From NCBI GenBank assembly GCA_019748195.1, contig JAIEPW010000019.1, forward strand, positions 1 through 47,452: DNA of 47,452 nucleotides. Direction: 5' to 3'. This document shows, piece by piece, positions 41,125 to 47,452 of the stretch (within the stretch, counting starts at the first letter, position 1; each line of letters begins with the position of its first letter). A program made the position numbers and the translations under genes. This DNA comes from Bryobacteraceae bacterium (GTDB taxonomy: Bacteria > Acidobacteriota > Terriglobia > Bryobacterales > Bryobacteraceae). The notes beneath the pieces were generated by a model. The model searched no databases, had not been told where the DNA came from, and saw only the letters and a list, made by a program, of their open reading frames with translations.

Positions 41125-42324
41125 GTGTGTAAGGCAGTGTCGTTCTTGAACTTAGAAGAAAAACGCAACACGGGGAGTTCGCTGCCGCCCGAGGCGGTGT
41201 CAAGTCCGGCCGTGCCGAATCCGGTCGCCGATGAACACCTGAGCAAACTACTCGTCAGAGAACCCTCGCGGTGGGAGACGCTCACCGGAAATCTGAAGGA
41301 GTTCTTCCAGCCCACGCCTCCCCCGCCGATGACTTCGAAGCCGCTATTGCAGCGGACTTATGACGAATCGAAGGACGACGCCGCGGGCGCCGAGAACCTG
41401 GCCCATCTGCTGCCCCCGCGTGAGCCGTGGTTTCAAAATTTCGTCCGGAACCTGAAAGATACGTTCAACCCTCCCAAGCTGCCGCCGCTGGAAGTTACTT
41501 CCAAGCCGGTGGAACTGAAGAGCATGTGGGGGCTGTATAAGGGTAATGAGACGTCGTCCGGCATGATGAGCCTGGCGATTCACGTCGGTGTGGTCGGTCT
41601 GTTGTTCCTGGTCGGCACGAACAAAGCGGTTCAGGACGCAGTGCAGGAGCAGGTGACGCTGATCGCGCCGGATCTGGCGCCGTACATCGCCAAGCCCGCC
41701 AAGGATCTGGCCGGGGGCGGAGGAGGCGGCGGCGATCGTTCTCCGCTGCCTGCCAGCAAAGGCAAGCTTCCCAAGCTTTCCACCAAGCAGTTTACGCCGC
41801 CGCAGGCGGTGATCAACAACCCCGATCCGAAGCTTCCGATGGAGCCGACCATCGTCGCGCCACCCGACGTTCCGAACATCAACGCGGCCAATATCGGCGA
41901 TCCGCTGAGCAAGTTCGGGGTGCCGTCGAACGGAACGGGCTTCGGCAACGGCATCGGCTCCGGCAGCTACGGCGGCGTGGGATCCGGCTCGGGTCCGGGC
42001 TTCGGTCCGGGACGCGGGGGCGGGTTCGGCGGCGGTGTGTATCGCATCGGCGGCGGCGTGTCGGCTCCGCAATTGCTGGTGAAGGTGGAGCCGGAGTACT
42101 CCGAAGAGGCTCGCAAGGCGAAGTGGCAGGGTGTGGTGGTTCTGGCCGTAGTAGTGGACGAGAAGGGCCAGCCTCGCGACCTGCGTGTGGTGCGCTCGCT
42201 GGGGTTGGGCCTGGATCAGAAGGCGATCGAAGCCGTGGAGAAGTGGAAGTTCAAGCCCGGCATGAAGGAAGGCCGCCCCGTGGCGGTGGCCGCGACCATC
42301 GAAGTCAACTTCCGGCTATTGTAA
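41125..42324 (+). CDS. TonB-family energy transducer
   Basis: The protein has 399 residues from GTG 41125; a second GTG at 41137 is as likely because AGGGGG (41120-41125) lies 11 nt before it. The cytoplasmic N terminus (1-145) contains two copies of a 'PW/RW..NLK...P..PPL..TSKP' motif. One helix follows (146-164) with S149-x3-H153, the residues of the Ser/His pair essential in E. coli TonB for the ExbBD connection. A Gly/Pro-rich periplasmic stretch leads to the TonB C-terminal domain (about 310-399, 'EPEYSEEARKAKWQGVVVLAVVV...KAIEAVEKWKFKPG'), which grips TonB boxes of outer-membrane receptors. No exbBD genes are nearby. A terminator follows. Confidence 0.92.
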   Translation: MCKAVSFLNLEEKRNTGSSLPPEAVSSPAVPNPVADEHLSKLLVREPSRWETLTGNLKEFFQPTPPPPMTSKPLLQRTYDESKDDAAGAENLAHLLPPREPWFQNFVRNLKDTFNPPKLPPLEVTSKPVELKSMWGLYKGNETSSGMMSLAIHVGVVGLLFLVGTNKAVQDAVQEQVTLIAPDLAPYIAKPAKDLAGGGGGGGDRSPLPASKGKLPKLSTKQFTPPQAVINNPDPKLPMEPTIVAPPDVPNINAANIGDPLSKFGVPSNGTGFGNGIGSGSYGGVGSGSGPGFGPGRGGGFGGGVYRIGGGVSAPQLLVKVEPEYSEEARKAKWQGVVVLAVVVDEKGQPRDLRVVRSLGLGLDQKAIEAVEKWKFKPGMKEGRPVAVAATIEVNFRLL

Positions 42325-42351
42325 GTTCTGAACGCAGCGTGTTTCCTCAAC

Positions 42352-42382
42352 AAGGCGGGTCGAAAGACCCGCCTTTTTGTTT
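42352..42382 (+). terminator. Intrinsic terminator after the TonB gene
   Basis: AAGGCGGGTC (42352-42361) pairs perfectly with GACCCGCCTT (42366-42375) around a stable GAAA tetraloop, followed by TTTGTTTGC. A 10-bp stem, a tetraloop and a T-run make this a textbook terminator. It separates TonB transcription from the sigma factor operon 94 bp further on. Confidence 0.92.
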
Positions 42383-42475
42383 GCTTTGGTGTCACAAACG
42401 GGCAGTGAGCGGTGTTCCAGAGTCGTGGACTCAGTCAATCTGATTACCGGCAGCCTGACGCCCGCGAGCGGGGTA

Positions 42476-42964
42476 ATGAACTCCGAGGAACTGTTTGCCC
42501 GCTGGTATCCGCACGCGGTTCGCATCGCGTGGCGGATCACAGGCGAACGCGCTCAGGCGGAGGAGGTGGCGGCGGATTCCGTGTGGAAGCTCGCGCGCCA
42601 GAATCTGACTCAGGAGAGCGCAATCCGCGCCTGGCTCAACCGGGTGGTGACGCGGGCGGCGTTGAACGAGATCCGGTCCGGGTCGCGGCGGGACCGCTAT
42701 GAGCGGCTGTCCGCTCCGGCATCGGCCACCCGGCAGACCCCGTTGGACGACTTGATCGCGGGCGAACGGGCGCAGCAGGTGCGGGAGGTGCTCCGGGGCC
42801 TGCATCCGGAGCAGGCGGAGTTGCTACTGCTCCGATCCGCCGGGCTCTCCTATCGCGAACTCGCCACCGCGCTGGAGCTGAACCCGGCCTCTGTCGGCAC
42901 TCTGATCGCCCGAGCCCAGAAAGCATTCGAGAAGGAGTATCGAACCCGCTATGGAAACCGTTAA
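42476..42964 (+). CDS. ECF-type sigma factor
   Basis: The protein has 162 residues from ATG 42476. Region sigma2 is 'ELFARWYPHAVRIAWRITGERAQAEEVAADSVWKLARQNL', containing the -10 recognition helix; a linker follows, and region sigma4 is 'LRGLHPEQAELLLLRSAGLSYRELATALELNPASVGTLIARAQKAFEKEY', the -35 helix-turn-helix. ECF factors redirect RNA polymerase to a small regulon and are held by a cognate anti-sigma factor. The next gene begins 14 bp before this one's stop and carries a zinc-finger anti-sigma motif. An upstream in-frame TTG (42377) falls in the terminator and is rejected; GTG 42425 is a possible longer start. Confidence 0.9.
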   Translation: MNSEELFARWYPHAVRIAWRITGERAQAEEVAADSVWKLARQNLTQESAIRAWLNRVVTRAALNEIRSGSRRDRYERLSAPASATRQTPLDDLIAGERAQQVREVLRGLHPEQAELLLLRSAGLSYRELATALELNPASVGTLIARAQKAFEKEYRTRYGNR

Positions 42965-44093
42965 GTCTCTTTGCCGATCCGAAGGCGAGTTACAGGAATA
43001 CCTGGACGGCGAAGCGCCGGACCGGGAGGCGATCCGGAGGCATTTGCTGGTGTGCGCGGAGTGCCGGGCTGGGCTGGAGGAGATCGGGGCGGCAGATTCG
43101 TTCGCGCGGGAGCGATTGTCGGCGCTGCCCCGCCTGGATCAGCTTCCCGTCGCACCGCCGGTTCCCGAGCTGCACTTGCTGCCGCCCCATCAGCCATGGT
43201 TCGCGGCGTTCCCGCGCAACTTGCGGGATGCAGTGAATCCGCCGAAGTTGCCGCCGTTGCACGTGACCTCAAAGCCGGTGGAAGTGAAGAGCTTGGCGGG
43301 GCTGTACGGGGGCAACGAGAAGCGTTCCGGCGTGCTCAGCCTGGCGATTCACGGGGCGGCGGTTGTGCTGGCGTTTGCGCTGGGCGCCAATGAGAACGTG
43401 AGGGCGCTGGTGGAAGAGCGAGTGATGCTGACGGCGGTCGAACTGGCGCCGTACATCGCCAAACCCGCCAGGCAACCCGGAGGGGGAGGAGGAGGTGGGG
43501 GGGATCGTTCTCCCCTGGCCGCGAGTAAAGGCAAGCTTCCCAAGCTTTCCACCAAGCAGTTTACGCCGCCGCGGGCGGTGATCCACAACCCCGATCCGAA
43601 GCTTCCGATGGAGCCGACCATCGTCGCGCCGCCCGACGTTCCGAACATCAACGCGGCCAATATCGGCGATCCGCTGAGCAAGTTCGGGGTGCCGTCGAAC
43701 GGAACGGGCTTCGGCAACGGCATGGGCTCCGGCAGCTACGGCGGCGTGGGATCCGGCTCGGGTCCGGGCTTCGGTCTGGGACGCGGCCCTGGGTTCGGCG
43801 GCGGTGTATATCGCGTTGGCGGGGGGGTATCGGCTCCGCAAGTGCTGCTGAAGGTAGAGCCGGAGTACTCCGAAGAGGCTCGCAAGGCGAGGTGGCAGGG
43901 TGTGGTGGTACTGTCCGTGGTGGTGGATGAAAAGGGCCAGCCTCGCGACCTGCGTGTAGTGCGCTCGCTGGGGTTGGGGCTGGATCAGAAGGCGATCGAA
44001 GCGGCGGAAAAGTGGAAGTTCAAGCCGGGCCTGAAGGACGGTCGCCCGGTGCCGGTGGCCGCGACGATCGAGGTTAACTTCCGGCTACTGTAA
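42951..44093 (+). CDS. Anti-sigma (zf-HC2) / TonB fusion protein
   Basis: The protein has 380 residues and overlaps the sigma-factor gene by 14 bp. The cytoplasmic N terminus has the zinc-binding anti-sigma pattern C8-x22-H31-x3-C35-x2-C38 ('RHLLVCAEC'). Residues 80-112 repeat the 'PWFAAFPRNLRDAVNPPKLPPLHVTSKPVEV' motif also found in the upstream TonB. A single helix (127-145, 'GVLSLAIHGAAVVLAFALG') keeps the TonB S130-x3-H134 motif, and a Gly/Pro-rich periplasmic stretch leads to a TonB C-terminal domain (about 290-380). Topology is N-in, C-out, as both anti-sigma factors and TonB require. It could release the sigma factor when its C terminus engages outer-membrane receptors; this is inference. 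Confidence 0.9.
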   Translation: METVKSLCRSEGELQEYLDGEAPDREAIRRHLLVCAECRAGLEEIGAADSFARERLSALPRLDQLPVAPPVPELHLLPPHQPWFAAFPRNLRDAVNPPKLPPLHVTSKPVEVKSLAGLYGGNEKRSGVLSLAIHGAAVVLAFALGANENVRALVEERVMLTAVELAPYIAKPARQPGGGGGGGGDRSPLAASKGKLPKLSTKQFTPPRAVIHNPDPKLPMEPTIVAPPDVPNINAANIGDPLSKFGVPSNGTGFGNGMGSGSYGGVGSGSGPGFGLGRGPGFGGGVYRVGGGVSAPQVLLKVEPEYSEEARKARWQGVVVLSVVVDEKGQPRDLRVVRSLGLGLDQKAIEAAEKWKFKPGLKDGRPVPVAATIEVNFRLL

Positions 44094-44811
44094 CCTCCGG
44101 CAACGGCTGGCGGCGGCGAGAGCGAATGTTCAGCACCTCGACGCCGAGCGAGAAAGCCATGGCGAAGTAGATGTAGCCCTTCGGAATGTGAAGTGCCAGG
44201 CCTTCGCCCAGCAGCGCCACGCCGATCAGCAGCAGGAAGCTGAGGGCGAGCATCTTCACGGTGGGATGCCGCCCCACAAATGCGCTGATGGTTCCCGCCG
44301 AGAGCATCATGATTCCCACCGAAATCACCACGGCCAGCACCATGATGCTGATCTGGTTCGCCATGCCGACCGCGGTGATCACGCTGTCCAGCGAGAAGAC
44401 GACGTCGATGAGCATGATCTGGAAGATCACGCCGCGAAACGTGTCGGCCTTGGCCTCATGAGTCGTTTCGGCGGCGCCTTCCACGCGGTGATGGATCTCG
44501 CGGGTCGCCTTGGCGATGAGGAACAGGCCTCCGGCCAGCAGAATGAGGTCCCGCCCGGAGATCTCCTGATTCAAAACGGTGAACAGCGGCGCGGTCAGGC
44601 CCATGATCCAGGAAAGGCTCAACAGCAGAGCCAGCCGTGAGCCCAGGGCCGCGAGCAGACCGAGCTGGCGGGCGCGCGGCTGCTGATCCGGAGGCAGCTT
44701 CCCGGCCAGGATCGAAATGAAGACAATGTTATCGATGCCGAGAACGATCTCAAGGGCGGTAAGAGTGCCCAGGGCGATCCAGGCTTCGGGGTCGGCCAGC
44801 CATTCGAACAC
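44074..44811 (-). CDS. TerC-family integral membrane protein
   Basis: The protein has 245 residues from GTG 44811, which directly abuts the stop of the preceding gene (TAAGTG). Seven or so membrane helices carry the TerC family signatures: 'ALGTLTALEIVLGIDNIVFISIL' (the EIVLGIDN motif) and 'QIMLIDVVFSLDSVITAVGM' (DVVFSLDS). The acidic residues in these motifs are thought to bind metal. TerC proteins are associated with tellurite resistance and with manganese export/metallation of exoproteins. It is convergent with the anti-sigma/TonB gene, overlapping it by 20 bp. Confidence 0.95.
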   Translation of the reverse strand: MFEWLADPEAWIALGTLTALEIVLGIDNIVFISILAGKLPPDQQPRARQLGLLAALGSRLALLLSLSWIMGLTAPLFTVLNQEISGRDLILLAGGLFLIAKATREIHHRVEGAAETTHEAKADTFRGVIFQIMLIDVVFSLDSVITAVGMANQISIMVLAVVISVGIMMLSAGTISAFVGRHPTVKMLALSFLLLIGVALLGEGLALHIPKGYIYFAMAFSLGVEVLNIRSRRRQPLPEVTVAGS

Positions 44812-45162
44812 TTACAGCTTCTCCGCCGTAAACGTTCCGGATCCGAGCGTTCCCAACGCGACCTTACCCTTCATCTTCTTTCCGGATGGATCCAAAGCGC
44901 CGGAGTATTTCACTTCCATCTCCTCGCCCGTGGGCGAGGCCTTGAAGGAGAACTCCACCGTGTCGCCCTGGACCGTTCCGGTGACCTTGTATTCGCCGAT
45001 TTGCCCCTTGTAGTCGCCGGTGAGCTTGGCGCCGTCCTGCTTGAAGGTTGCCTCGGGGTTGGAGACGCCCAGTTCGGATTCGACGGTGAACCGCCACTTA
45101 CCGGAGATGTCGGCGGCTAGGGAGAGGGTTGCGGCCAGCAGGAATGCGACGAGTGTCCTCAT
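44812..45162 (-). CDS. Small secreted beta-rich protein
   Basis: The protein has 116 residues from ATG 45162 with a signal peptide (1-18, MRTLVAFLLAATLSLAA). The mature chain is a run of short beta strands with conserved glycines ('GKWRFTVESELGVSNPEATFKQDGAKLTGDYKGQIGEYKVTGTVQGDTVEFSFKA'), suggesting a lipocalin-like or beta-sandwich fold. Similar proteins are frequent and unnamed in Acidobacteria. It is translationally adjacent to terC. An earlier in-frame start at 45243 adds 27 residues that interrupt the signal peptide and is rejected. Confidence 0.8.
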   Translation of the reverse strand: MRTLVAFLLAATLSLAADISGKWRFTVESELGVSNPEATFKQDGAKLTGDYKGQIGEYKVTGTVQGDTVEFSFKASPTGEEMEVKYSGALDPSGKKMKGKVALGTLGSGTFTAEKL

Positions 45163-45250
45163 GCCCGGAGGATAGCAAAAGAGCGCGCAGAACCGCCAGA
45201 AATCGGGCAGATGAGCCAGTTTCGACGGTACTTCCGCGCACACAAGTGAG

Positions 45251-47263
45251 ATGAGAAAACGGAACCTGACAACCGAAAGGCCTGCCGCTCTGCTACTTGC
45301 GGCCCTGGCGATGACCGTTCCCGTGGCGGGAAAGATAGCCGCTCCGGTACGGATGAGCCTGGGCAGCGCCGATACCCTGCGCGCGGGTCAGCCGGTAACA
45401 ATTTGGGCGGTCTTCGAAGCCGGGCGCGATCTGCCGCACGCGGAGATGCGCGTGGCGAATGCCGTCGAATGGCAGATTCTGGATGGCGGCACGTTCTGGA
45501 CCGGCGGATTGAAAGCCGGCCAGCGCGTGGAACTGCGGTTCCGGGCGGTCGCACTGAGCGATCAGCCGTCGCCGCTGGAAGCGTCCCTGTCGGTCCCAGG
45601 GTTTGATGAGACGCGGGCGAAGCTGGGAATGGAGCGATTTGGGCGCAACTTCCCGGAGCACGTGCCCTCGCTGCGAGAAATCGAGAGCAAGGACGAGGCC
45701 ACCGCGAAGCCGGTCGCGCTGCGGGGAAACCCCGCTGACGGCGTCCAGCCGGAAGCGTCCCTGGAACCGGCTGTACCGGGCGAGCCACGCGAGCTGCCGG
45801 AGCGGGTAGCGTTAAAGGGCGATCGCAAGAAGGCGGCGGTGACGGTTCGGGCCACCGGGCGATTCACATTCGAGGACGATAAGGGCGTCCGCCGCGGCGT
45901 TCGGCGCGGCACGGTGGAAATGGTGAACCGCAATGACGCTCCCTTCCCGGACGAGGTCTGCGCCAGCGGTCTGACGGACAACGACGGCAACTTCGACCTG
46001 ACCGGGACCTGCGGCGATCTCTTCGACGGACCGGACATCCGCGTACGGCTGGTGCTGAACAACAGCGTTGTACTGGTGAAGCCGGATAACGCGTTCGCGG
46101 GCAACTTCGTTTTCAGCTCGGCGGTGCGCAACAACGTCGCGCCGGGAACGCAGAGCTTCAACACGCTGTTGATCACCACTCGCGCCGACGCAGTACAGGC
46201 GCACAACCTGATCATGCGGGCGCAGCAGTTCATGGCGACGCAGGGCGAGACAATGCCCAAGGTGAACGTTCTGCTGGATACGGCCTCCGGCTCGCGGTAC
46301 AACGGGTTCTTCTCGGATCTTTTCCTGTCTCCGGGCATTCCCTTCGACGACGAGTTCACGGTGTACCACGAGTACGGACATCACATCCTGGTGAAGCTGG
46401 CGGAGAGCCCCGCGCCGGACTACGACAACGGCATCTGCGACGATCCGTCGCCGGGGCACTGCATCTTCGGGCCCGAAAACGGCGACATCGCCTGGACGGA
46501 GGGCTGGCCGAACTTCTTCGGTGTGGTGCTGCACGAGCGGCACAATGAAGCCGACGGCTACGGCGTAAGCCCGCTCTTGAACTTCTTCGACGTTGACACG
46601 TACGCGCGTCCGTTCGACTTCCCGGGCCTGGAAGCGCAAACCGAAGGCATCATCGCCGCCATTCTGTGGGACATTGTGGATGCTGAAGACGACGATCAGT
46701 TGGGCGACGGCGCGGGGCGGCGGGATCGCCTGAACATGACCTTCGCCGACACGTGGCAGGTGATCCGGAGCTTCGATCCGTCGGCCGACCTGTTCCACAA
46801 CCATCCTACGTCCATCCATGAGTTCTGGGAAGGCATGCGGGAGTTCCACCCGGAAAGCATCAACCTGGTGTCGGAAGTCTACGGCGAGCACAACATCGCG
46901 AAGCCGCTGCCGGAACTGAACGTGGCGGCGCTGGGGAACGGGCCGGGGACCATCAACCGGGGCGCTTCGTTCACGGTCTCCAACAGCGTCGATAATGACG
47001 GCGCGATTGTGGCGAACTCGGCTTTCACGGTGCGGTTCGAACTGGTTACGGGCCGGTCCCGTGTGACTCTTGGGACGCGGAATGTCGAGGCGAACCTCGC
47101 CGCCGGCGGGCGCAGCACCCAAATCACGACCCTGACGATTCCCGCGGTTGCCGCGACCGGGACCTATCAGTTGCGGGCCTGCGCGGATTCGGGATTCGCG
47201 GTCCCGGAATCCAACGAGACCAACAACTGCCGGACGGCGGCGGCGACGGTCACGGTTCGCTGA
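45251..47263 (+). CDS. Secreted zinc metalloprotease with C-terminal CARDB domain
   Basis: The protein has 670 residues with a signal peptide (about 1-27). The middle third carries a zinc-protease motif H373-E374-x-x-H377 in 'VYHEYGHHIL', with a likely third ligand E417 in 'WTEGWPNFFG'. This arrangement resembles gluzincin-type peptidases. The N terminus has beta-sandwich modules (about 30-125 and 195-275), and the C terminus (about 570-670, 'PELNVAALGNGPGTINRGASFTVSNSVDNDGAI...YQLRACADSGFAVPESNETNNCR') is a CARDB-like adhesion module. Cysteines near the C terminus may form a disulfide. It probably digests protein outside the cell. A terminator follows. Confidence 0.85.
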   Translation: MRKRNLTTERPAALLLAALAMTVPVAGKIAAPVRMSLGSADTLRAGQPVTIWAVFEAGRDLPHAEMRVANAVEWQILDGGTFWTGGLKAGQRVELRFRAVALSDQPSPLEASLSVPGFDETRAKLGMERFGRNFPEHVPSLREIESKDEATAKPVALRGNPADGVQPEASLEPAVPGEPRELPERVALKGDRKKAAVTVRATGRFTFEDDKGVRRGVRRGTVEMVNRNDAPFPDEVCASGLTDNDGNFDLTGTCGDLFDGPDIRVRLVLNNSVVLVKPDNAFAGNFVFSSAVRNNVAPGTQSFNTLLITTRADAVQAHNLIMRAQQFMATQGETMPKVNVLLDTASGSRYNGFFSDLFLSPGIPFDDEFTVYHEYGHHILVKLAESPAPDYDNGICDDPSPGHCIFGPENGDIAWTEGWPNFFGVVLHERHNEADGYGVSPLLNFFDVDTYARPFDFPGLEAQTEGIIAAILWDIVDAEDDDQLGDGAGRRDRLNMTFADTWQVIRSFDPSADLFHNHPTSIHEFWEGMREFHPESINLVSEVYGEHNIAKPLPELNVAALGNGPGTINRGASFTVSNSVDNDGAIVANSAFTVRFELVTGRSRVTLGTRNVEANLAAGGRSTQITTLTIPAVAATGTYQLRACADSGFAVPESNETNNCRTAAATVTVR

Positions 47264-47287
47264 GGGAATCCAAAGACCGGCTGTAAG

Positions 47288-47452
47288 TTACCGCGGAGGC
47301 TCAGCCTTCGCGGTTTCGTTTTTGGAGCGGCACTCGGCGCAGTCGCAGATACGGCGGAACACGTCCCAGGAGTAGATGCCGGTGTTGTGGCCGTCGGACC
47401 ACTGGATGCGGATCGCGTACTCGCCGACAGGCTCCGCCGAGAGCATCTTGAG
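47288..47452 (-). CDS. DUF971 protein, C-terminal fragment (runs off the window)
   Basis: The last 54 codons of a minus-strand gene are present, ending in TAA at 47290-47288. The sequence includes 'EPVGEYAIRIQWSDGHNTGIYSWDVFRRICDC', the well-conserved heart of DUF971 (the gamma-butyrobetaine-hydroxylase N-terminal-like domain), which binds iron-sulfur clusters or zinc in some relatives. It continues as CAEC and a polar tail. In many bacteria DUF971 proteins accompany Mrp/ApbC-type carriers; the neighbouring gene is outside the window. Confidence 0.88.
   Translation of the reverse strand, partial: LKMLSAEPVGEYAIRIQWSDGHNTGIYSWDVFRRICDCAECRSKNETAKAEPPR
47291..47323 (+). terminator. Terminator of the metalloprotease gene, inside the 3' end of the DUF971 gene
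   Basis: CCGCGGAGG (47291-47299) pairs with CCTTCGCGG (47305-47313; one G-U) around a 5-nt CTCAG loop, and TTTCGTTTTT follows on the plus strand. It lies 28 bp past the metalloprotease stop and within the last codons of the opposing gene. Confidence 0.7.

Noticed and set aside
41125..44093. Tandem TonB genes as an assembly duplication
   Set aside because: Only the middle 249 bp is nearly identical; N termini, helices and much of the C-terminal domain differ, and the sigma factor lies between, so the two are distinct genes.

Overview
The window is high-GC bacterial chromosome, and its gene content points to Acidobacteriota, most likely the Bryobacterales/Solibacteraceae ('Ca. Solibacter'-like) lineage. 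The diagnostic items are a PadR regulator beside a very large FtsX/MacB-type permease of the acidobacterial duplicated orphan permease (ADOP) family, a carboxypeptidase-regulatory-domain TonB-dependent receptor of the Oar-like kind, and an N-terminal signal-peptide fragment ending in 'GGILNVASY', typical of acidobacterial secreted proteins. Genes are dense, often overlap by 4 to 20 bp, and use GTG and TTG starts freely. No insertion sequence, prophage, CRISPR array, rRNA or tRNA gene was seen. No gene-free stretch exceeds about 220 bp.

Layout. 1-3968: partial secreted protein, a DHFR/RibD-like reductase, and a divergent PadR-ADOP pair with a clear sigma70-type promoter. 4034-8543: NtrY/NtrX-type two-component system (sigma54 activator with a GAFAGA instead of GAFTGA loop) behind a SAM methyltransferase. 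8567-12966: PLP aminotransferase, SDR oxidoreductase and an S9 (DPP-IV-like) peptidase. 13023-18982: TonB-dependent receptor, an argininosuccinate-lyase-like gene starting 3 bp after it, a DUF4230 membrane-anchored protein, a 57-residue membrane protein and a glycine-rich secreted protein. 18979-22966 (minus): an operon of a POTRA-only BamA-like protein, scpA, scpB, an RsuA/RluB-type pseudouridine synthase and a CoA-binding protein. 23031-30000: TPR proteins, a Fur-family regulator paired with an FHA-GAF-SpoIIE phosphatase, and a serine beta-lactamase-like hydrolase. 30175-32974: sodium/solute symporter overlapping an APC amino-acid permease. 33192-35921: small AT-hook-like protein, selD, pyrF and a metallo-beta-lactamase-fold protein. 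36000-39381 (minus): acpP-fabF and etfB-etfA. 39484-47452: secreted protein, YqiA-like esterase, a TonB gene, an ECF sigma factor, an anti-sigma/TonB fusion, TerC, a small secreted protein, a secreted metalloprotease and a partial DUF971 gene.

Two observations stand out. First, selD is itself a selenoprotein gene: its true start is GTG 33475, the catalytic position is an in-frame TGA (33517-33519), and a perfect 7-bp hairpin with a GGU loop lies 20 nt downstream, as expected of a bacterial SECIS. A conventional gene call would truncate it at TTG 33529. Second, 42476-44093 encodes an ECF sigma factor followed, with a 14-bp overlap, by a protein that joins an N-terminal zinc-finger anti-sigma motif (H-x3-C-x2-C) to a TonB transmembrane segment with the Ser-x3-His motif and a TonB C-terminal domain. 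This suggests a transduction route in which the protein that touches outer-membrane receptors also holds the sigma factor. A conventional TonB gene lies just upstream, behind a strong terminator, and shares a 249-bp stretch with only 4 mismatches.
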